From positions 1-64,000 of the forward strand of contig CAMYYD010000006.1 in the NCBI GenBank assembly GCA_947303395.1: 64,000 nt of DNA, in the 5' to 3' direction. The stretch's first letter is position 1. Every line of letters begins with the position of its first letter. A program made the translations under genes and the position numbers. The notes beneath the pieces are model-generated. The model was not told the DNA's origin, made no database searches, and saw only the letters and a program-made list of their open reading frames with translations. Of this stretch, positions 37,541 through 45,135 are shown piece by piece. This DNA is from an uncultured Bacteroidales bacterium (GTDB lineage: Bacteria > Bacteroidota > Bacteroidia > Bacteroidales > F082).

Positions 37541-40395
37541 TATCTAAATATTTCTTTGTATTTCAATTCCTTCATTGCTCCGTATTTCTCAAGAGCCTTG
37601 AAATCAATCTGCTTCTTGTTTCCTGACATCATGATGACGATCGGACGGTCGGCGACGTTGCGTTTGTAGAAATCGTAAACGTCTTTGTACTCAGTCTTCT
37701 TGATGATGTTGGTAATTTCAATTCTCGGGTCGTGGTCGAAACCTTGCTCAACCCATGAGCTCACTTGTGAAGGAATGCTTCTGAATCCGACGTAATCTGA
37801 TGCACGTGACATAATCAAAGCGTCTTTCGAGGCATTGAATTTCTCCATGCGTTCAGGCATGTCGGTGATGAGGCCGCGCAACACATCGATACCCTCGTTG
37901 GTCTTGTCTGACTGTGTGCCGAGGAAGGCGAACAAGTTGCCTGGCTTGCGGTTGAGATAGTCGTACATGAAGTATGAATAGGCAGTGTAACCTAATGAGC
38001 GGAATTCTCTAACTTCTTGGAACACAATTGAATACATGTCGGTGCCGAAGTATTTGTTAAACACCTGGCTCACAGCTTTGTCTTGCTGGTTAAGAATCTC
38101 ACTTGGCACATACATGAAGATGTTGCTCTGGCGGAACTTCTTGTTGTGAGCGAAAAATACCTGATTATCAGTATATTTCTTCTCAGCTTTGAACTTCTTT
38201 TCGGCTTTGATCACATCGTTCTTTACGAGGTTGTGTTTCTTTAAAGCTTCGATAACCTTCTGATTGTCAATGTTTCCGATAAACATCACCTCGCCATTGT
38301 AGTTGAGTGCGTCCTTCACTTCTTTGAGAAGATCTGCACCGCTGCGTTTTTTCCACTGTTTGAGAGGTGTTTTTGCGAGATAAGCTGATTTTTCGCCATA
38401 AAGCGCATATTGACGTACTGCTTGTGCCCATTCTGAAGCGTCATCTTTCATAGTCTCTTCTTCCATCTTCTCTCCCTCGTAGATGACATCTATCTTCTTC
38501 TCATCGTTAGCTGGATTATTGATTTTTTCCTTGCAAAGCTCAAGGATACGGTCTAAATCGCTCTCGAAACCTTCGATAATCACGTTGCAGTTGCTTTGGT
38601 TGGCGCTAATGAAAATCTCAGCTCCAAGTTTCTGAAGCTCAAGGCTTAACTCCTCGAAACTCATCTTATCGGTGCCTTGCATTGACCAATAACTGATGGC
38701 GCGGTTGAGGTCAGGATTGTCGATGGTACCGAAATTGTGGGTGATGGTCAAATTGAAGATATCGTTATAAGGATTCTTCGTTGAGAACATCGTGAAGCAG
38801 TCGTTGATCTTTGTAATTTCAACATCTTTACCAAATTCGATGACCTGTGGTGTGACTTCCGGAACTTCCTCAGCCTCAATCATCTTGGCGAAATCTGACT
38901 TAGCGTCGGTGTTCTTAGCCTCGATAGGCTTCCAGTTTGGCTTGTCGACTTTGTCTTTTGGTGCTGAGCCCATCTTTGAACGGATGTCCAGGTAGTCTTC
39001 ACCGAAATATTTGTTTGCAATCTTGACGATTTCGTCCTTTGTGATGCTCTTAATACGTTCTGTCTCAGCGAGATAATCATCATAACTCATGCCTCGCATT
39101 TCGAGCTCGAGGAAGAGTTCTGACAGGTCTTCGCAGCTTTCGAGGTTTTGCTCACGTTCCTTCAGCATATTGGTGCGAAGAGCCTCGAAGAGGTCGTCGC
39201 TGAACTCGCCTTTTTTAAGTTTGTCGAGGCTTGCGAATACGTATTCCTCAGCTTTTTCGTGCGATTGTCCGATAAGTTTTGGCACATAAAGAATGATGTT
39301 TGCGCCGTGGTCTTCAAGTGATAATGGCATGAGCATTGCGGCCATGATGTTGCCGTCAAGCATGTCTTTGTCCATGATACCTGTCTCGCCGTTGCTGAAA
39401 ACACTGCAAGCGATGCTAAGTGGCAGATAGTCGGGGTCGGATACTTTGACGCCTTTCCATGCCAGAACGCCCATCTTAATAGGGGTCATTCTCACTTCAC
39501 GTATTGTCTGACCTTTGAATTCAGGCAGTTTGAACTCTGGCTGTGCAGGAATTTCGCCGCTGCGCCATGTTCCGAATTTTTCTGCCACCATTGGCTCGAT
39601 TTCATCGATGTCGAAATCACCGACGAGGATGAGAGTCATGTTGTTGGCAACGTAATAGGTGTTGAAGAACTCGCGCATTTTCGAGGTCTGAGGGTTTTTC
39701 AGGTGCTCGGTCAAACCGATGACTGGACGGCCGTATGGATGCTCGCCGAAGATTTCTTTGAAGAAATAGTCTTTGAAGGCCTCGATTGGCTCGTCGCCGT
39801 ACATATTTTTCTCCTCGTAAACTGTCTCAAGCTCGCTCTGGAACAGACGGAACACAGGGTAACGGAAACGCTCGACGTAAACGTCCATCCACTTGCCGAT
39901 TTGGTTGGCAGGGAAGGAGTTGAAGTACATTGTCTGGTCGTAAGCTGTACCTGCGTTCAAACCTTCACCGCCCATCTTTGTCAAAATCACGTCAACCTCA
40001 TTCGGGATGGCGTAGTCGGTTGATGCCAATGACAACTCGTTGATTTTCTGCTGGATAGCAGTGCGTTCGTTGACGTCGGTCGTCTCGTGAAGCTTGTCGT
40101 ACATGATGTCGATGCTGTCGAGATAGACTTTCTCGGCTTCCCAGTTGATGGTTCCGATCTTGTCGGTGCCCTTGAACATGATATGCTCGAAATAGTGAGC
40201 CATACCTGTAGCTTCGAGAGGATCGTTCTTACTTCCGGCGTGTACATAAACGGCGCCGTAAGCGTTTGGTGAGCTGTGGTCTTCGCACATCACCACCTTC
40301 AATCCGTTGTCAAGTTTCGTTGTCTTGACCTTCACCTGAGCGCTCATCACGTTGACGCTCAAGATGATAACTAATGCTAAGAATAATTTTTTCAT
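37540..40395 (-). CDS. M16 family zinc metallopeptidase (pitrilysin/insulinase type)
   Basis: A 951-residue exported peptidase with a signal peptide of about 20 residues. The inverted zinc motif HxxEH is HYFEH at residues 67-71 (GMAHYFEHIMFKGT), with the downstream glutamate in ELETVYEEKNMYGDEP. The protein has the double M16 layout: an active N-terminal half and an inactive C-terminal half starting near residue 520 (IEFGKDVEITKINDCFTMFS). It is probably periplasmic and degrades peptides. It starts six bases after gntR but has its own TATCTTTG box inside the end of that gene. Confidence 0.92.
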   Translation of the reverse strand: MKKLFLALVIILSVNVMSAQVKVKTTKLDNGLKVVMCEDHSSPNAYGAVYVHAGSKNDPLEATGMAHYFEHIMFKGTDKIGTINWEAEKVYLDSIDIMYDKLHETTDVNERTAIQQKINELSLASTDYAIPNEVDVILTKMGGEGLNAGTAYDQTMYFNSFPANQIGKWMDVYVERFRYPVFRLFQSELETVYEEKNMYGDEPIEAFKDYFFKEIFGEHPYGRPVIGLTEHLKNPQTSKMREFFNTYYVANNMTLILVGDFDIDEIEPMVAEKFGTWRSGEIPAQPEFKLPEFKGQTIREVRMTPIKMGVLAWKGVKVSDPDYLPLSIACSVFSNGETGIMDKDMLDGNIMAAMLMPLSLEDHGANIILYVPKLIGQSHEKAEEYVFASLDKLKKGEFSDDLFEALRTNMLKEREQNLESCEDLSELFLELEMRGMSYDDYLAETERIKSITKDEIVKIANKYFGEDYLDIRSKMGSAPKDKVDKPNWKPIEAKNTDAKSDFAKMIEAEEVPEVTPQVIEFGKDVEITKINDCFTMFSTKNPYNDIFNLTITHNFGTIDNPDLNRAISYWSMQGTDKMSFEELSLELQKLGAEIFISANQSNCNVIIEGFESDLDRILELCKEKINNPANDEKKIDVIYEGEKMEEETMKDDASEWAQAVRQYALYGEKSAYLAKTPLKQWKKRSGADLLKEVKDALNYNGEVMFIGNIDNQKVIEALKKHNLVKNDVIKAEKKFKAEKKYTDNQVFFAHNKKFRQSNIFMYVPSEILNQQDKAVSQVFNKYFGTDMYSIVFQEVREFRSLGYTAYSYFMYDYLNRKPGNLFAFLGTQSDKTNEGIDVLRGLITDMPERMEKFNASKDALIMSRASDYVGFRSIPSQVSSWVEQGFDHDPRIEITNIIKKTEYKDVYDFYKRNVADRPIVIMMSGNKKQIDFKALEKYGAMKELKYKEIFR

Positions 40396-40400
40396 GTTTA

Positions 40401-40757
40401 TTATTTTGAATTTTGTTGCAAAGATACGATTTCTTCCATTCGAATTCCATACAATTCCATTTTTTTCAGGAATTCAGGAACTTCGTTTTCCAAAAACTCT
40501 TTCTTCTGTTCCGAAAGAATCTTCTCTTTCGCGTCCTCACAAACGTAGAATCCTATTCCACGTTTGGTGGCGATAATCTCTTTCATCTGCAGGCGCTCGA
40601 AGGCACGCATCACCGTGTTGGGGTTCACTCCCAGCTCGACGCCGAGCTCACGCACAGACATCACACGGTCGCCGCTACGGAACTCGCCACTGAGGATGCG
40701 CTCGCACACGTGGTCGTAGATCTGCAGATATATAGGTTTATGTCCGTTAAAATCCAT
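40401..40757 (-). CDS. GntR-family transcriptional regulator, YtrA type
   Basis: A 118-residue regulator with only the winged helix-turn-helix (about residues 10-75: PIYLQIYDHVCERILSGEF, then VMSVRELGVELGVNPNTVMR) and a short C-terminal helix. There is no ligand-binding domain, typical of the YtrA subgroup. Such regulators usually control a linked ABC exporter. Here it follows the ATPase and permease genes and not the reverse. A perfect palindrome in the ABC promoter (42487-42506) is the likely operator. Confidence 0.9.
   Translation of the reverse strand: MDFNGHKPIYLQIYDHVCERILSGEFRSGDRVMSVRELGVELGVNPNTVMRAFERLQMKEIIATKRGIGFYVCEDAKEKILSEQKKEFLENEVPEFLKKMELYGIRMEEIVSLQQNSK
40419..40426 (-). 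promoter_or_regulatory. -7 box (TATCTTTG) for the M16 peptidase, inside gntR
   Basis: A full TAnnTTTG match on the minus strand, 23 bases before the M16 ATG and overlapping the last codons of gntR. It allows the peptidase to be expressed independently of the ABC/GntR unit. Confidence 0.55.
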
Positions 40758-40774
40758 AGTTAATCAGTTATATG

Positions 40775-41635
40775 TTAGTATTTTTGAGTTTTAATTTTAC
40801 GGTAAACACCCCAAAGCAGCAATGCCGAAACGATAATTTCAGAATACAAAGCGACATTCATCCAGATAAATATCATGCGTTCGATGAATTCAGTGACATT
40901 GTCTTCGTCTATCTGTTTAAAATATTCGATAAGAGCTTCATTGTTGGCCACATAGTTGATGAAGATTATCATTATTATGATAGCCAAAAGAATTAGTATT
41001 CCAATCATCTTACCGGTTTTGCGCTTCTTGAAAATCATGTTGCCGAACATAAAGATTGAAGACAGTGTAAGCAGACCAAGAAGACTTAAAATCGTCAAGA
41101 ATGTTGGAGACAGGTTTTCGACAAATATTGGCCATGTGTCATCTAATAACCCGGCAACATCATGGTTTACAATGCTATAATCGATCTGTGCGAATTCATT
41201 GAAATAATATGATGCCGCGAATCCTTCGTATGGTCCGTTGAAGAGTGCGAGGATGCTGTCGATTGCGAGCGCACCTGCTATATATATAATAGGTGTGACG
41301 ACGGCGCAATAGAGCACCATGCTGAGGAACTTCTCGAGTGTTGATGCCGGCAACATGGCGTAGCCGATGCCTTTGCGAGAATCGTTGCAATATTTGTAAA
41401 GTCTAGCTGGTGCTATGATGATGGCGATTTTTGTGAGAGTTTCGATGATATTGATTCTTCCAAAAGCGTCAAAAACATCCTTAGTGCCATCCGTTGGCAT
41501 GAGGCTTGTGAACAAGTAAACGACTACAGGAATAGCCCACAAAATAGCCAAAGCCAGAATAATGTTCGGGAAGAAATTCAATCCGTCGTGTTTGAGGATT
41601 TTGCCGAAACGGTTGATATTGAATGTGTTGTTCAT
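40775..41635 (-). CDS. ABC transporter permease-like membrane protein
   Basis: A 286-residue inner-membrane protein with about six hydrophobic segments (for example IILALAILWAIPVVVYLFTS, IYIAGALAIDSILALF, FLTILSLLGLLTLSSIFMF, IGILILLAIIIMIIFI). No strong family signature was recognised. Its start overlaps the ATPase gene by four bases and it is followed by gntR 17 bases on, so it is taken as the membrane partner of that ATPase. The substrate is unknown. Confidence 0.75.
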   Translation of the reverse strand: MNNTFNINRFGKILKHDGLNFFPNIILALAILWAIPVVVYLFTSLMPTDGTKDVFDAFGRINIIETLTKIAIIIAPARLYKYCNDSRKGIGYAMLPASTLEKFLSMVLYCAVVTPIIYIAGALAIDSILALFNGPYEGFAASYYFNEFAQIDYSIVNHDVAGLLDDTWPIFVENLSPTFLTILSLLGLLTLSSIFMFGNMIFKKRKTGKMIGILILLAIIIMIIFINYVANNEALIEYFKQIDEDNVTEFIERMIFIWMNVALYSEIIVSALLLWGVYRKIKTQKY

Positions 41636-42456
41636 TTCATTAAGTTTTTGATGGTTTCTTTATTCTTCATTACCGCATTGAACAGCGCCTCGATGTTGAC
41701 GTTGCTCTCCAGATGTTCTGTGTTTGGCATCACGTTGATGTAGCCGCCCGGCAGCATCTCGGTGTAGTAGGCGTTCTGAATTCTCTCAGGACCGTATTCA
41801 AAGTAAATCTTGTCGATAATTTCGGCGAAACTGGCGTTAAGAAGCACGTCGTCTTTGTCCAAAATCACGATAGGGTCGATGAGGTTCTCCACATCTTTCA
41901 CCTGATGTGTCGAGATGATGACGGTTGTCTCGTCGCTGCAATATTGCGAAATCACCTTACGGAATAAGGCTTTCGAAGGGATGTCGAGACCGTTGGTAGG
42001 CTCGTCGAGGAAAAGATAGTCGGTCTGCAACGACATTGCGCATGCCAGCAGAGCTTTCTTCTTCTGTCCGTGCGAGAGCTCGTTGAATTTCTTGCTCAAA
42101 TCAACTTCAAGTTCTCCCATGAGTTTGTTGAAGAGCGCGAAATCGTAGCGATGGTAGAAGCATCCTATTTTCTGGACAAACTTCTCCGGAGTGGTGTCCT
42201 CGGTGATAACTTCCTCAGGAAGGAAGTATACGTTTTGCAGGAACTGCGGCTCCCTCATCGAAGGAGTGAGGCCGTCAACTGTCACAGTTCCATGTTGTGG
42301 CTTCTGCAGACCGCATATTAATTTTAATAAGGTGGTCTTACCGACGCCATTTTCGCCCAAAAGTCCGTAGATGTTTCCCTTCTGGAACTCAAGGCTGATG
42401 TTTTTGAAGACTTGCGTGTTTTTGTAAGCGAAGTCTAAATCATTGATTTTAATCAT
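41632..42456 (-). CDS. ABC transporter ATP-binding protein
   Basis: A 274-residue ATPase. Walker A is GENGVGKT at residues 34-41 (GLLGENGVGKTTLLKL). The signature is LSHGQKKK, a variant of LSGGQ. Walker B is YLFLDEPTNGLD, and the switch His is in TTVIISTHQVKD. It fits exporter-type ATPases of the YtrB/CcmA kind that pair with a YtrA regulator. It is first in the minus-strand unit ATPase-permease-gntR, behind a promoter with a palindromic operator. Confidence 0.93.
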   Translation of the reverse strand: MIKINDLDFAYKNTQVFKNISLEFQKGNIYGLLGENGVGKTTLLKLICGLQKPQHGTVTVDGLTPSMREPQFLQNVYFLPEEVITEDTTPEKFVQKIGCFYHRYDFALFNKLMGELEVDLSKKFNELSHGQKKKALLACAMSLQTDYLFLDEPTNGLDIPSKALFRKVISQYCSDETTVIISTHQVKDVENLIDPIVILDKDDVLLNASFAEIIDKIYFEYGPERIQNAYYTEMLPGGYINVMPNTEHLESNVNIEALFNAVMKNKETIKNLMK

Positions 42457-42486
42457 GTTATATAAAATTTGTTGTCATTTTACCTC

Positions 42487-42539
42487 TGTATTAGTCATCT
42501 AATACACTGCAAAAATACAACAAATTTTTTACATGTCAA
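42487..42539 (-). promoter_or_regulatory. Promoter and palindromic operator of the ABC/GntR operon
   Basis: On the minus strand TTGACA (42539-42534) and TATTTTTG (42517-42510) form the promoter. Immediately downstream lies a perfect palindrome, TGTATTAG-TCAT-CTAATACA (42487-42506), which would cover the transcript start. This is the expected site for the YtrA-type GntR repressor encoded in the same operon. Confidence 0.75.
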
Positions 42540-42568
42540 GAAAAAAATGAAAAAAATCAGATTTTTTT

Positions 42569-42631
42569 CAGTTAATCAGTTAGTCAGTTAATCAGTTAGT
42601 CAGTTAACTGAACAACTGATTAACTGAACAA
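42569..42631. repeat. Octamer array with inverted copy (CAGTTAAT/CAGTTAGT)
   Basis: Five 8-bp units (CAGTTAAT, CAGTTAGT, CAGTTAAT, CAGTTAGT, CAGTTAAC) are followed by complementary units (TGAACAAC, TGATTAAC, TGAACAAC). The 13-bp arm CAGTTAATCAGTT at 42569-42581 and 42585-42597 is exactly complementary to 42614-42626. It can serve as terminator of the minus-strand gene ending at 42632. Confidence 0.85.
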
Positions 42632-43318
42632 CTATTTCTTTATGCTAAGAATCACACCGAGTGCCACTCCCAATGCTGCAGCAAACAACACCTGCAACGT
42701 TCCTGGCAATAAGAATGTGATGGTGTGTGCCGGATACCAGAACAGCGGGATGGTCTTCTTGAAGACGAAGCCGTACTGAATGTTCCAGTTGATTTTCTCG
42801 GCCAGTGTTTTCTGCACGTTGAGCGGACTGCTGAAAAACCCTGCCAATGTGCCGCCTGTCTCAGCGATGTGGATATCTGTAATCTTATGGAATGTCATGA
42901 AAACCGGAGCGAACAATGTGTTCATCAACACGCTGATGCAGAGCGCTACGAAGAACTTGCCCCAACTGAGGTCGTTGGCAAACCACCATGCAGCCTTTTT
43001 AATATGGAATCCTTTTTCGAGCAAAACCACTGTTCCGGTCTTAAAAATGGTCATCGCGGAGGCGATAACGACACCCAAAACACCCCAAACGAGCATCTTG
43101 GGCAGCAATCCGAAGCCTTCTTTATAATACACACCTTCTTTTATTCTCAAAGAAAGCATCTCGCCGAAGGTTCCAAGAATTGCGAACTTGAAGAAACTCA
43201 TCAGTAAACCATGATTTTTCGTAGCGCGGATAAACCAATCCCATGCTCCCGGGATGAAAGCGAAGCCGAGAATTACAACGGCTATCACTATTATTGTTGT
43301 ACGATCTGATTTTTTCAT
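42632..43318 (-). CDS. Multi-pass membrane protein, Mpv17/PMP22-like ending
   Basis: A 228-residue protein with about five hydrophobic segments. The C-terminal part (FWYPAHTITFLLPGTLQVLF, then AAALGVALGVILS) resembles the Trp/Pro-rich ending of the Mpv17/PMP22 family, though the match is loose and from memory. It is third in the run acetyl-CoA synthetase-CotH-this gene (5-base gap), so it is likely cotranscribed, with no clear functional link. The octamer repeat hairpin ends the unit. Confidence 0.55.
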   Translation of the reverse strand: MKKSDRTTIIVIAVVILGFAFIPGAWDWFIRATKNHGLLMSFFKFAILGTFGEMLSLRIKEGVYYKEGFGLLPKMLVWGVLGVVIASAMTIFKTGTVVLLEKGFHIKKAAWWFANDLSWGKFFVALCISVLMNTLFAPVFMTFHKITDIHIAETGGTLAGFFSSPLNVQKTLAEKINWNIQYGFVFKKTIPLFWYPAHTITFLLPGTLQVLFAAALGVALGVILSIKK

Positions 43319-43323
43319 TTTAC

Positions 43324-45123
43324 TTATTGAATTATAACACGTTGTGTAGAATTTGCGATTTTAATAAAATAAACTCCATGTGGTAGAATTAAATTCATGT
43401 CGAGCGTGTTGTCGCCTTCTTTCAACTCATGTTTTCGTGCAAAAACTTGCTGACCGAGACAGTTGAAAACCTCAACATTTACAGCTGTTTCGTTACGAAC
43501 GCCGATGTTTATCGTGAATCTTCCCGATGACGGATTGGGATAACAGCTTGCGTATGTCATGTCAATTTCGTCAACAGACAGCAGACCAAAATTGTTCAGT
43601 TCTTGCTCAAACCTCTCCATGCGTTTTGCAATGAAAACATAATTTGTGTCGATGTCTCTGTCATAACGTGCCAGACTTTGAGGAAATCCGAATCGCTCTG
43701 ACTGTTTGGTGACTTCGTCTCTCACGTTTGCGTTGTAATAGTCGACATACTGTCGTAATTCATTGTAGCTTAGATGTGTCCGTTTCAGTTCAAGATATCT
43801 GTTGTAAAACATGCACCTGAACGTGTTGTTTTCAAGAAAATGGTTGAAAACTCTGCTGTTGTCGCCTGCGTTGATGGCGTTATAAACCGCATTGTAATTC
43901 CATTTCGTGAGACATCCGTCGCCATCGTAAAAGATAAATCTGAACTGCTCTCCAGTCTCCATCTGCCAAATTCTCACGTTGTTGAAAGGCCAGTCGATAT
44001 TGGCTGTGTAGAGTTGAAACAGCATGTAGTCGATGAAATTCGACATGTCTATTCTGGTGAACGCTGTCAGCGAGTCTTCGGGCAAAGTCAAGTCGGCGGT
44101 TTTTATCCATCTGAAAAAGGCTTGCCAGTCGGCAGGGTCGCCTTGGTCGGGAACGCCACTCCAATATTTCATGACGTTGACTTTTTCCACGTCGGCGTTA
44201 TAATGGTCTTCAAAATAACGTTCGTCGGGAGATTCTTCAAGCGTGTAGATGCCCCAATATTCGCCGTTGATAAACACGACCACTTCTCTGACAGCCATCG
44301 CGTCGATGTCCAAATTGGCAGCCATTCTATTGGCGATATAATCCTGCGCGCCGGTGTGCAACCAGTTGCTGCATCTGAACGGACGTAAAATCAGGTGTTT
44401 GAAACTGTTGTGATAGGAGTTGTCGAAGAAGCGGTGTTTGAAACGTTTTTTGCCGTATTCCTCACGCGCGTACAGCTTCAGACCTTTCTGATGAAACCAT
44501 CTTGAGGCGGCACCATGGGTGCGAAGTCCGCATTCCTGGTTTATTCCGGTGTTGTCGTGCTCGTAAAACTCAAGGTTAATCCTTCGTTCCCATTCACTTC
44601 CGTGATTGCAATAATTGCCAGTGAAACCTGTTGCTGTGGTGTCGTAACTGGCTCCTGGGACAAATATTCCGGTATCGTAGTCAAACAATGATAATGAGTC
44701 GGTTACGATTGATAACACTGGCAAATTGTGCAAATCACAACCCAACGAGTGTATCATGTAGGTGTTGGTTTTCACCTGACTGACACAGCTGTCGGCATCG
44801 TTGAAAGCCGCTGCCCTGATCACCACGACTCTCTCTACGTCATCAACAGGATGATAATCTGATGGATCGCAGTTGAGAATAGTGAAAATGTTTGAAGGCG
44901 AATAAAAAGCCTCGTTTAAGTACAAAGGATTGACGTACAATGGAGAATTTGCCGTGGGCTTGTCGCCGTTGGTGGTATAACGGATGTGATATGCCTCATC
45001 GCAGCTCAGTTCAAGAGAGAAACTGTTATCGTAGAAACCTCCTGAATGTGAGAATGTTACTGTTTGAGAATTCATCTCAAACAGTAACATCATAAGAAAC
45101 GCTATGAAGCAAATCTTCTTCAT
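43324..45123 (-). CDS. CotH-kinase-like secreted protein with T9SS tail
   Basis: A 599-residue secreted protein; the ATG giving signal peptide MKKICFIAFLMMLLFEMNSQ is preferred over a TTG two codons upstream. After the signal comes a chitobiase C-terminal-like beta domain (about 25-110, HIRYTTNGDKPTANSPLY). The CotH kinase-like domain follows (about 130-500, including GLRTHGAASRWFHQKGLKLY, EYWGIYTLEESPDERYF and the acidic YDGDGCLTKWNYN). A T9SS sorting domain ends the protein (about 520-599, CYPNPSSGRFTINI). CotH proteins can phosphorylate proteins; here the target would be outside the cell. It lies 12 bases after the acetyl-CoA synthetase gene. Confidence 0.88.
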   Translation of the reverse strand: MKKICFIAFLMMLLFEMNSQTVTFSHSGGFYDNSFSLELSCDEAYHIRYTTNGDKPTANSPLYVNPLYLNEAFYSPSNIFTILNCDPSDYHPVDDVERVVVIRAAAFNDADSCVSQVKTNTYMIHSLGCDLHNLPVLSIVTDSLSLFDYDTGIFVPGASYDTTATGFTGNYCNHGSEWERRINLEFYEHDNTGINQECGLRTHGAASRWFHQKGLKLYAREEYGKKRFKHRFFDNSYHNSFKHLILRPFRCSNWLHTGAQDYIANRMAANLDIDAMAVREVVVFINGEYWGIYTLEESPDERYFEDHYNADVEKVNVMKYWSGVPDQGDPADWQAFFRWIKTADLTLPEDSLTAFTRIDMSNFIDYMLFQLYTANIDWPFNNVRIWQMETGEQFRFIFYDGDGCLTKWNYNAVYNAINAGDNSRVFNHFLENNTFRCMFYNRYLELKRTHLSYNELRQYVDYYNANVRDEVTKQSERFGFPQSLARYDRDIDTNYVFIAKRMERFEQELNNFGLLSVDEIDMTYASCYPNPSSGRFTINIGVRNETAVNVEVFNCLGQQVFARKHELKEGDNTLDMNLILPHGVYFIKIANSTQRVIIQ

Positions 45124-45135
45124 TAGCAAGAAATA

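Noticed and set aside
42569..42631. Possible CRISPR array
   Set aside because: Units are 8 bp with no spacers, and no cas genes are nearby; it is a tandem/inverted simple repeat.
43774..44388. A 204-codon plus-strand frame opposite the CotH-like gene
   Set aside because: An antisense shadow of a gene with clear domains; no signal, motif or promoter of its own.
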